A DNA stretch of 34,501 bases from Chitinivibrionia bacterium (GTDB lineage Bacteria; Fibrobacterota; Chitinivibrionia; Chitinivibrionales; Chitinivibrionaceae): NCBI GenBank assembly GCA_009787445.1, contig WRFX01000008.1, positions 1 through 34,501 of the forward strand, given 5' to 3'. Each line of letters begins with the position of its first letter. Within the stretch, counting starts at the first letter, position 1. The notes under the pieces are model-generated. The model had not been told where the DNA came from, ran no database searches, and saw only the letters and a program-made list of their open reading frames with translations. Positions 8,640 to 15,667 of the stretch are shown in pieces. The position numbers and the translations under genes are program-made.

Positions 8640-8824
8640 AAATTATTATTCATAAATTTGCAAAATAACAAAAAAAACAACAAAATTTATTGTTAATTTA
8701 TAAAAAGCGCATATAAACAAAAGCGCGTAATAAATTGTTCATACTCTGTTCTCCCGTTTGTTTGGCATAGATTTTTAACTAATTCTTATTTTAATTTCCG
8801 AAATTAAATTACGGAGGTTAAAAT
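8640..8824. other. Gap between carB and the TonB-receptor operon: probable promoter and operator region
   Basis: AT-rich and without an ORF. It holds TTTGGCATAG at 8761-8770, resembling part of the shared promoter motif but not matching it fully, then the palindrome at 8790-8808 and the ribosome site GGAGG just before the ATG at 8825. No convincing terminator for carB is visible. Confidence 0.5.
8790..8808. promoter_or_regulatory. 19-bp perfect palindrome, candidate operator of the receptor operon
   Basis: TTTAATTTC-C-GAAATTAAA is a perfect 9-1-9 palindrome ending 16 bases before the lipoprotein ATG. Size, symmetry and place fit a dimeric repressor site; metalloregulators of the Fur/Zur family use sites of similar layout, but the sequence is not a recognisable Fur box. 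Its AT content makes partial chance origin possible. Confidence 0.5.
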
Positions 8825-9598
8825 ATGAATTTACGTCATTTTTTTATATACGCGCTCGCCGTCGCGATGTTTTTTGGCTGCGCGTCAAACGATACGCCGG
8901 AAGTTTCGTCCGCGACTATCGATTATTATTTCGCTAACGATACGGCATTCGGCGAAGGAGCGGTTAATTTTTCTACGGGAAACGCCGTTTGGACAATAGA
9001 AAAAGCGATGATGGTCGCAGGCGAAATAGGAATACACTGGGAAGAGCCGAACGCGCCGCGGGGAATACGACACGATGTTCCCGGTGGAAAGATTTCGCCT
9101 AAAATCTACGGATATTTCGCCGTCGATTTGCTGAAAACGCAGAATATCCAGAAACTTAAAGTTCCCGACGAAGGCAAATATTCGCATATCCATATGATTA
9201 TAACAAACGACGAATACGTCAAAACTTTGGGCGATACGGTGAAAAACATAAAAAACTATTCCGAACTTAAAGGTCGCTCGTTCTATTTTTCGGGTATAGT
9301 CGGCGACGACAAAACGCAATATCCCTTTGAACTTTATTCTTTGGAAACATTTGACGAAAACTCTATGGGCGACATAACTTTTAATCTTCCCGTTTATGAA
9401 GGCGACGCTTTTTCATTTTATATATCGCCGAAACTTGAACGCTGGTTTACTCCCATACGTTTTGAACTCTTGCGTCCAAACGAAGATGGCAAAATTATAA
9501 TTCACGAAAAAAGCAACGCTACGGCGTATTTGGCTTTTCGTCAAAGATTTACGGAAAACAAATCTATGAATTTAGTCATTAAAAACGAGAAAAAATAA
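8825..9598 (+). CDS. Lipoprotein LP1, partner of the TonB-dependent receptor
   Basis: A 257-aa protein with a lipoprotein signal (AVAMFFGC, lipobox Cys at about residue 19), so probably anchored in the outer membrane. GGAGG lies 7 bases before the ATG. I recognise no named family. It shares a block order with LP2 (12456) and LP3 (13704): a histidine segment H-x10-RH (IHWEEPNAPRGIRH), YFAVDLLK, a turn ending EGKYSH, FYFSG, FELYSLE and a C-terminal SPKLERWF. The stop overlaps the receptor ATG by one base (TAATG), so the two are translated together. This suggests LP1 works with the receptor, perhaps as a surface ligand binder. The family link is judged by eye. Confidence 0.75.
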   Translation: MNLRHFFIYALAVAMFFGCASNDTPEVSSATIDYYFANDTAFGEGAVNFSTGNAVWTIEKAMMVAGEIGIHWEEPNAPRGIRHDVPGGKISPKIYGYFAVDLLKTQNIQKLKVPDEGKYSHIHMIITNDEYVKTLGDTVKNIKNYSELKGRSFYFSGIVGDDKTQYPFELYSLETFDENSMGDITFNLPVYEGDAFSFYISPKLERWFTPIRFELLRPNEDGKIIIHEKSNATAYLAFRQRFTENKSMNLVIKNEKK

Positions 9599-11610
9599 TG
9601 GCGAAATTCATAATAATTTTTATTTTTGCTTTCTTGTGCGCCGCGCAGGAAACTATAGATATGGGAACGATGGTTGTGCGGGACAGTATAATTTTACTCA
9701 CGAAACAGCAGGACAAAATTGCGATTGTCGATACCGTTTCGCGCAAAGAAATTGAACGGACGACTGCGACAAATTTAATCGATTTGCTCGACGGCAAACT
9801 CGGCGTGCGCAAAAAAGTCGATTGTTCCGTTTGCAATACCGCGCATATTCGCCTTTTGGGGCTTAACGGCGCGTATTCGCAAATTCTTATAGACGGCGTT
9901 CCCGCATATTCTGGCTTGGGAAATATTTATGGAATCGAGCAAATTCCGCTGGTAAATATAGATAATATATTGATTGTTAAGGGAGCGTCGAGCGTGCGGC
10001 ACGGAAACAACGCGATTGCGGGCGTAGTGGATATTATTCACAAACCGATTTCTTTCGATACGAAAACGTATTTCAAGATGGCGTTGGGAAATCATAACGA
10101 GCAAAATTACGACGCTTATTTTTCTACGTTTGTCGAAAAAAGCCAAACGGGCGTACAAATTTCTATGGCTTACGCAAATTCGCCGCGCATAGATATGGAC
10201 AGTTCCACTCCTATGATGGACGTCGCGGAATTTGACCGCGTAAATTTTTCGCTGCGTTTGTCGCAGGAAATAAAAAGTACGCAAATTTTCGCAAACGCGC
10301 AGACAGCATACGAAGACAGATTTGGCGGCACGCAAAATTCGTCGCGCAAATACATAGGAAATTTCCAGCCGGAAAGCACTTATATCGACGAATGGGGAAA
10401 TACGGTTTTTCGTCCGCTGATATATCAGGAATATGCGCGGACAAGGCGCGTAAATTACGAAATCGGAAGCAAAACCGAAATAAATCCGATTGTTACGAAT
10501 GAAAATCGCGCAAGTTTTATTCAGCATTATCAGGACAGTTACTACGGCTATCTGTCGCTTGAAGCGTTGCAAGATATGCTTTTTGCGGTTTCGGATTTTC
10601 ATTTTGATTTTTACAAAAATAAACTGCTCGCGGGCGTAAGTTACACTTACGATAAATTTTACGACGACCGTTCCATCGGTTCGCATTTGTATAATATTTT
10701 AGCGATATATTTGCAAAATATTTTTGTTATAAACGAACTTTTTGACGTTTCCGCAGGTTTGCGCGGCGATTTTCATAACGTTCACGGATTTATTTTGTCG
10801 CCGCGTTTCGCTTTTAATTATTACGCAAATCACCATCTTAATTTCAAAACGACGGCGGGCAAAGGATTCAGGACTTTCAATTTATTTTCGGAAAATCACT
10901 CGGCGACCACAAGCGACGTTTATTATTTGGAACCGGTAGAAAATTTACGCGAAGAAAGTTCTTGGACTTTCGCGCAAAACGTGCAATATTCGCAATTTTG
11001 GCGCGTTAATTTGGGAATTACGGCGGAGGCGACGGCTTATCAAACGGTAATATCCGATTATATTCAGGCGCAATATTTGCGAAGATATACCGCCGACGGA
11101 CGTCAAATTGTGCGCTATCGCAATCTTGACGGAACCGCGATAACTCGCGGATTAGAAGGAGTAGCGCGTTTTTCTTTGCCGAAGGGTTTTACGCTTGAAG
11201 GCGGCGCGACTTTGCTTGATTTTGAATCGAAAAACGAAACGGAGAAAAATTTTTCGTATTATTCGCCAAATTATACGGCTCTGGCGAAAATTCAATGGGA
11301 CAATAGAAAAAGCGGTCTAGTTTTGTCTTTTGACTGGAATTATACGGGAAGGCAACTGCTTCGCGAAGTTCGCTTCGGACAAAAACTTATTATGCCCGAA
11401 AGATACGGCGAACCGTATTCGATTTTCAGCGCGCAAATAGAAAAGCGGCTCGCAAGATTTACGTTTACGGCGGCGTGCAATAATATCGGGGACTTTTATC
11501 AATCCAAAATCGAGCCGATTTTTTACGCGGACGGTTGGTACTATCAAACGACTTCGGTTTGGGCGCCGATTAAGGGTAGAACGTTTTATTTCGGTTTGCG
11601 ATTTAATTAG
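9598..11610 (+). CDS. TonB-dependent outer-membrane receptor (metal/chelate type inferred)
   Basis: A 670-aa protein: signal peptide (residues 1-16), a TonB-box-like stretch (ETIDMGTMVV), plug domain (about 40-150), then a beta-barrel ending FYFGLRFN. The plug shows the usual LLDGKLGVR, IRLLGLNG-YSQILIDGVP, GIEQIP, I-I-VKGASSVRHG and AIAGVVDII signatures. Unusually, it has DCSVCN (C76 and C79) just before IRLLGL. The short length and lack of SusC features fit receptors for metals, metal chelates or cobalamin better than glycans. Its start is one base into the LP1 stop codon with only a weak ribosome site, so coupling is likely. Downstream TonB and lipoproteins belong to the same run of genes. 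The true ligand is not evident. Confidence 0.9.
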   Translation: MAKFIIIFIFAFLCAAQETIDMGTMVVRDSIILLTKQQDKIAIVDTVSRKEIERTTATNLIDLLDGKLGVRKKVDCSVCNTAHIRLLGLNGAYSQILIDGVPAYSGLGNIYGIEQIPLVNIDNILIVKGASSVRHGNNAIAGVVDIIHKPISFDTKTYFKMALGNHNEQNYDAYFSTFVEKSQTGVQISMAYANSPRIDMDSSTPMMDVAEFDRVNFSLRLSQEIKSTQIFANAQTAYEDRFGGTQNSSRKYIGNFQPESTYIDEWGNTVFRPLIYQEYARTRRVNYEIGSKTEINPIVTNENRASFIQHYQDSYYGYLSLEALQDMLFAVSDFHFDFYKNKLLAGVSYTYDKFYDDRSIGSHLYNILAIYLQNIFVINELFDVSAGLRGDFHNVHGFILSPRFAFNYYANHHLNFKTTAGKGFRTFNLFSENHSATTSDVYYLEPVENLREESSWTFAQNVQYSQFWRVNLGITAEATAYQTVISDYIQAQYLRRYTADGRQIVRYRNLDGTAITRGLEGVARFSLPKGFTLEGGATLLDFESKNETEKNFSYYSPNYTALAKIQWDNRKSGLVLSFDWNYTGRQLLREVRFGQKLIMPERYGEPYSIFSAQIEKRLARFTFTAACNNIGDFYQSKIEPIFYADGWYYQTTSVWAPIKGRTFYFGLRFN

Positions 11611-11731
11611 AAATTGTGTATGTTACATTTAACTTTATATGAAAGGAGTTTCTTAAATGAAACGATTGAAAAACAGTTTGACGGTATCTGCGATAACCGT
11701 TGCGTTGGGAATGTTCTTTTTTGTCGGTTGC
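11607..11731 (+). repeat. Leader plus lipoprotein signal-peptide cassette, copy 1
   Basis: This segment matches 13640-13778. Shared parts are TTAGAAATTGTGT upstream, ATGAAAGGAGTTTCT with the ribosome site, and an identical 50-base run (11682-11731) encoding most of the signal peptide. Similarity stops at the lipobox Cys, after which the two genes are unrelated. Confidence 0.85.
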
Positions 11732-12436
11732 AGCGACAAGGACGATGAAAGCCCTGTAACCCAAAAAACCATAAACGGAATAGAGTGCGTTTTGGTTGAA
11801 AAAGGAACGTTTTATATGGGAAGTCAGGAAAGCGAAAGAGAAAAACCCAACGACGAGGTTTATCATAAAGTTACTTTAACGAGGAATTTCTGGATAGGTA
11901 AATATCCCGTAACAAACGAACAGTACGGCAGAGAAGTTTCGGACGACAGGAAAAAACATCCTGTCGTAAACGTAACTTGGGCGGATGCGAAAGCGTTTGC
12001 GGAAAGTAAAGGCGGATTTCTCCCGACCGAAGCGCAATGGGAATACGCGGCGAGAGGCGGCAATAAAAGTAAAGGTTATAAATACAGCGGCGGCGACAAT
12101 TTGGATGAAGTCGCGTGGTATGAAGGTAATTCGGGCTGGTCACTACGCACCGTTGGAACTAAAAAAGCCAACGAACTGGGAATTTACGATATGACCGGAA
12201 ACGTATGGGAATGGTTGTCGGATTTTTACAATTCTTACGGCGTTGAAGAAAATACAGGAACAAGAACCGACCCCGATATTCAAAATGTAGAAGAACTTTG
12301 CTGCGGTGAAATTCGCAATAATCGCGGAGGTTCCTACGATACAGGCGAGTCAAATAGCCGTATTGCGTATCGCGAAGCGAGCCAACCGGGATACAGCGGC
12401 GGATATACCGGATTTCGCGTGATTTTCTACGATTGA
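11657..12436 (+). CDS. SUMF1/formylglycine-generating-enzyme-fold lipoprotein
   Basis: A 259-aa protein with a lipoprotein signal (GMFFFVGC), then one SUMF1 (FGE-sulfatase) domain over about residues 38-258. Fold motifs are clear: FYMGS, VTLTRNFWIGKYPVTNEQYG, HPVVNVTWADAKAFAE, LPTEAQWEYAARGG, GIYDMTGNVWEWLSDFY, NNRGGSYD and TGFRVIF. The catalytic cysteine pair of true formylglycine-generating enzymes, expected in the segment here reading SRIAYREASQPG, is missing, so it is probably a binding or structural domain rather than a sulfatase activator. AAAGGAG precedes the ATG. It sits 46 bp after the receptor gene and 19 bp before LP2, inside the TonB operon. Confidence 0.9.
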   Translation: MKRLKNSLTVSAITVALGMFFFVGCSDKDDESPVTQKTINGIECVLVEKGTFYMGSQESEREKPNDEVYHKVTLTRNFWIGKYPVTNEQYGREVSDDRKKHPVVNVTWADAKAFAESKGGFLPTEAQWEYAARGGNKSKGYKYSGGDNLDEVAWYEGNSGWSLRTVGTKKANELGIYDMTGNVWEWLSDFYNSYGVEENTGTRTDPDIQNVEELCCGEIRNNRGGSYDTGESNSRIAYREASQPGYSGGYTGFRVIFYD

Positions 12437-12455
12437 TAAAACGAGAGTTTGGATT

Positions 12456-13619
12456 ATGAAATTGAAAAAAAATTTACGGTGCTTACTAATAATTGCGGCG
12501 GTATTGGCGGTAATGTTTGTCGGCTGCGGCAAAGACGACGACGGCGAAAAATTTACGATTACTTACAATGCAAACGCCGCCAATTTCAGCGGAAAACTAC
12601 CCGCTTCCGTTTCCGTTAACGCGGGAGAATCCGTAAAACTCGCAACCGACAACGAATATTTTAACCGCTGGAACGAAAGAATTTCGCTTGACGGATGGAA
12701 TACGAAAGACAATGGAAGCGGAACGGACTACGGCGTTTCGCAGGTAATCGTCCCGACGCAAAGTATGACGCTTTACGCGCAATGGAAACCGTTTGGAGTC
12801 GGAACCGTTGAGTTTTACGTCGGCTCAAAAATATACGTCGGCGAATATTTTTCTTATAACGGGTTTAAGGCGACTATCGATACGGCGGTAATGATAATCA
12901 AATATCCGACTGTTTACGCGGTTCACGACGAGTATAATCCGAGAATTTTAAGGCACTCGGCGGGCGAATATACTTTGGGAGACCCTGACGGCAATCAGTC
13001 GATATGCGAAACATACGCCGTCGATTTGCTCAAACCGCAGGAATCTTATTTGGGAAATATAGAAGGTTTAGACGAAGGATTTTACGGCGACCCTTACGTT
13101 AGAGTTTTTTGTCCCTGCGCGGACGGCAAAAACGCGGATTTATGGTGGGAACTTGTTAAAGATGTCGATACTCCGTCGAAACAAATTTTGAAGGAGAAAG
13201 ACGCGGGATATTATTTCGCGGGAAAAATTGAAGTTGATTCGACCGCATCGTCGCCGGCTAAAACTTACGCTTACGAACTCGTAGGCAAAAAAGAAATCGG
13301 TCCCGTAGGCGTTTATTGGGAAAAAGCGGCTAATCTGAATGACAAAGAAACTTTGTCCGTAAAATTTCGTCCGCATATAGAGCGTTGGTTTGAAGTTCTT
13401 GAAAAATACAAAGTATATGAAAAGGCGCAAGAAATGGCGCGTGAAGAGCGTATTGTTTTCAGCGATTTAACTCTTAAAGATTTTTTGCCGAGCGTCGCGC
13501 TTCCAGCAGGAAAAACGCTTATGGATTTAATTTACGCCGAACTTGACAACGATTACGATGAACGCGGATGGAATACTTTTTTAAGCGGCGGCTGGGACGT
13601 AGAATTTTCGATAAAATAA
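12456..13619 (+). CDS. Lipoprotein LP2 with N-terminal InlB-type repeat
   Basis: A 387-aa lipoprotein (lipobox VMFVGC). Residues about 30-110 match the Listeria-Bacteroides (InlB B-) repeat: ITYNANA, GESVKL, LDGWNTKDNGSGTDY and MTLYAQWKP. From about residue 120 it follows the LP1/LP3 pattern: IDTAVMIIKYPT, VHDEYNPRILRH (H-x8-RH), CETYAVDLLKPQ, GFYGDPYVRVF, KDAGYYFAGKI, YAYELVGK and RPHIERWF. It resembles LP3 more closely than LP1. The InlB-like module may present the C-terminal domain away from the membrane. Same operon as the receptor. No named family recognised for the main domain. Confidence 0.78.
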   Translation: MKLKKNLRCLLIIAAVLAVMFVGCGKDDDGEKFTITYNANAANFSGKLPASVSVNAGESVKLATDNEYFNRWNERISLDGWNTKDNGSGTDYGVSQVIVPTQSMTLYAQWKPFGVGTVEFYVGSKIYVGEYFSYNGFKATIDTAVMIIKYPTVYAVHDEYNPRILRHSAGEYTLGDPDGNQSICETYAVDLLKPQESYLGNIEGLDEGFYGDPYVRVFCPCADGKNADLWWELVKDVDTPSKQILKEKDAGYYFAGKIEVDSTASSPAKTYAYELVGKKEIGPVGVYWEKAANLNDKETLSVKFRPHIERWFEVLEKYKVYEKAQEMAREERIVFSDLTLKDFLPSVALPAGKTLMDLIYAELDNDYDERGWNTFLSGGWDVEFSIK

Positions 13620-13639
13620 TTCTGCGGTGAAGTAAAAAT

Positions 13640-13778
13640 TTAGAAATTGTGTTTCTTATATTGTCTGTTTTATGTTTAATTTTTTTATGAAAGGAGTTTC
13701 TGAATGAAACTTTTGAAAAACAGTTTGGCGGTATCTGCGATAACCGTTGCGTTGGGAATGTTCTTTTTTGTCGGTTGC
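13640..13778 (+). repeat. Leader plus lipoprotein signal-peptide cassette, copy 2
   Basis: Second copy of the 11607-11731 cassette. The identical 50-base core is 13729-13778. This copy has an insertion of about 14 bases between TTAGAAATTGTGT and the ribosome site. Confidence 0.85.
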
Positions 13779-14837
13779 GACGACGGAAAAGAAATTGAAA
13801 TTATCAAAGAACCCGACGGCGAAAAAGAGAAAACTACCGCGCGGATTTCGTTTTACGGCGGCGGCGAAAGGAGAGGCGCGGCAGATTGGCAATTCGGCAC
13901 AAACGCGCATTTGGACAATTTATACGACAATACCGAGCCGACGTCCAGATGGTATTATCCAAGTACGTCGGGAACTGCTTTGGACGGTACACCTGTGAAC
14001 CATCAGAGTTACGGATTTTACGCAATGACGATTGACACGGCGTATATCATATTGAAATATCCTACGCTTTCCGCCGGTCATTTTGACCAGCATAGCAGTA
14101 GCGTAAGGCACGCCGCCGCCGACCATACGCTGACGGAAAATGTCGACCCGTCTTCACCTGACCCGGAACATCCGATTTGCGAGACGTACGCGGTGAATTT
14201 AATGAAACCGTTGCAGCAATATTTGGGTTCGGTTACAGTAGAACCGGGTCAATACGGAACGCCGTGGGTGAGAGTGTTTTGGCCCGGCGCGGACGGCGCA
14301 AACGCGGCTAATTGGTGGAATCGCGTCAAAGACGTTGACCCCGACAAAAAGGCAAAGCAAGTTTTGCAGGCGAAAAACGCCGGATATTATTTTAGCGGCA
14401 GAATCACTATGTTTGAACAACCCGTCGTCGGCGATACGGTGTTTATTCCTTATACTTATGAAGTCCAAAGTCGCGCGGAACTCGGACCGCAGACCTGGGG
14501 CGGAAATAATTATTGGGATGTAGGCGCAGGGCAGACGCTTCATTTTAACATACATCCGCATTCAGACCATTGGCTCGGACGTTTCCGCGATTTTCAGGTG
14601 TATTTGGATTTGGCGACGCTTAAAGAACCCGATACCGAGTCGCGTAAAAATCACGTAATTTTCAGCCCCGAAAAATTGGCGGGTTATACGCTTCGTCCCC
14701 GTTATACAGGCACGACTGCGGTTACGGCGGGTTGGAATTTTATGAATTTGATTGACGGCGAATTTTATCCCAGACAGGGATTCGATTCGGATTTTACAAT
14801 AGTTTTAGACGACGGGAGAATCAGAGGGCTTGATTAA
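13704..14837 (+). CDS. Lipoprotein LP3, paralogue of LP2
   Basis: A 377-aa lipoprotein whose signal peptide is nearly identical to that of the SUMF1 lipoprotein at 11657. The mature part has the LP family pattern: IDTAYIILKYPT, a His-rich segment GHFDQHSSSVRHAAADH, CETYAVNLMKPLQQYLG, GQYGTPWVRVFWPGADG, KNAGYYFSGRI, YTYEVQSR and a C-terminal HPHSDHW. It has more histidines than its relatives, which suggests metal or metal-ligand binding (inference). AAAGGAG precedes the ATG. The tonB start lies within its last codons, so it belongs to the same transcript. Confidence 0.78.
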   Translation: MKLLKNSLAVSAITVALGMFFFVGCDDGKEIEIIKEPDGEKEKTTARISFYGGGERRGAADWQFGTNAHLDNLYDNTEPTSRWYYPSTSGTALDGTPVNHQSYGFYAMTIDTAYIILKYPTLSAGHFDQHSSSVRHAAADHTLTENVDPSSPDPEHPICETYAVNLMKPLQQYLGSVTVEPGQYGTPWVRVFWPGADGANAANWWNRVKDVDPDKKAKQVLQAKNAGYYFSGRITMFEQPVVGDTVFIPYTYEVQSRAELGPQTWGGNNYWDVGAGQTLHFNIHPHSDHWLGRFRDFQVYLDLATLKEPDTESRKNHVIFSPEKLAGYTLRPRYTGTTAVTAGWNFMNLIDGEFYPRQGFDSDFTIVLDDGRIRGLD

Positions 14838-15531
14838 AACAGGCAGTTTTTTCAGGCGGCGCGAAGATAATATTTGCGCCGCCGTTTTCTTTTCGGCGAT
14901 AATACATATCGCCTTTTTCGCATTTTTGTTTTCTTTTCGGGAAGCAAAACCCGTGCCTAATTTAGAAAAATCTTACGCGCTTGTAACGCTTGTAACTCCT
15001 CGACAAACGCCGCCTGCAACAGAACCGCCCGCGCAAGTAAAACGGCAAATTTCCAAACAAAATCGGCGGTCTTTGCAAAGCGATGAAAAATCGTTTGTTC
15101 CGTCCGAAACATCTGCCGAAATTGAAAATTTTATCGAAAATTCTATGGAAACAAACGGCGATTTTACCGAACAAATTGAAGCAGACGGCGAAATCGGCGA
15201 AATCGGCGACATTGAAAAAGCGGAAAATTCAAACGTCGCGACCGAATTGACGCAAGAATTTACTAATGCGCCGAAAACGCTTTATATGCCGCAAATTCCA
15301 TATCCAAAAGCGGCAAAAAACGAAAAAATTGAAGGAATTGCCGAAATATCATATATTATCGATACTGCGGGACGAGTGAGCGAAATAGAAATTTTATCGA
15401 CTCCGCACGCTTCGTTTGAAAACGCGATAAGAAAAACGGTTCTTTCGTGGCGTTTTACTCCCGCTACAAAAAACGGAAAAGCGGTTTCCGTAAAAGCGAG
15501 CAAAAAAATCGTATTTAAGTTGAAAGATTAA
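14830..15531 (+). CDS. tonB: TonB energy-transducing protein
   Basis: A 233-aa protein with one N-terminal membrane anchor (about residues 17-36), a Pro/Gln-rich then acidic periplasmic linker, and a C-terminal TonB domain (about 150-233) with PQIPYPKAAKNEKIEGIAEI, VSEIEILST and VLSWRFTPATKNGKAVSV. It transmits proton-motive force from ExbB/ExbD to outer-membrane receptors; exbBD are not in the window. The chosen start is TTG at 14830, which overlaps the LP3 stop by 8 bases, with GGGAG 11 bases upstream. No other start keeps the membrane anchor. Its place at the end of the operon suggests it is dedicated to the 9598 receptor. Confidence 0.9.
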   Translation: MIKTGSFFRRREDNICAAVFFSAIIHIAFFAFLFSFREAKPVPNLEKSYALVTLVTPRQTPPATEPPAQVKRQISKQNRRSLQSDEKSFVPSETSAEIENFIENSMETNGDFTEQIEADGEIGEIGDIEKAENSNVATELTQEFTNAPKTLYMPQIPYPKAAKNEKIEGIAEISYIIDTAGRVSEIEILSTPHASFENAIRKTVLSWRFTPATKNGKAVSVKASKKIVFKLKD

Positions 15532-15667
15532 AAGTTTTTCAATGAATAAATGTGTAAATTATCTTAAAAAAAGAAAAAAAATATGAAATAATTCCGTAAA
15601 AGTACGGCGAAATTTATTATATTTGCCTTGCAATAAAGTAAATAGATAAGCAACGAAAGGTTAAAAT
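15532..15667. other. Gap between tonB and the NtrC-type regulator
   Basis: AT-rich, no ORF. CCGTA-AAAG-TACGG (15595-15608) is a short palindrome, directly followed by GGCGAAATTTATTATATTTG, a looser form of the shared promoter motif with two extra bases. GAAAGG precedes the regulator ATG. No clear terminator for tonB. Confidence 0.4.

Noticed and set aside
8790-8808. Palindrome as a canonical Fur box
   Set aside because: The sequence does not match GATAATGATAATCATTATC-type sites; only length and symmetry are similar.
9775-10686. 303-aa minus-strand ORF inside the TonB receptor gene
   Set aside because: Arg/Ile/Phe-rich shadow of the receptor with no ribosome site or recognisable domain.
11657-12436. 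Active sulfatase-maturing formylglycine-generating enzyme
   Set aside because: The catalytic Cys pair is absent and no sulfatase is encoded in the window.
15595-15667. Sigma-54 promoter before the NtrC-type gene
   Set aside because: No GG/GC pair at -24/-12 spacing could be found; the region fits the shared -10-like motif better.
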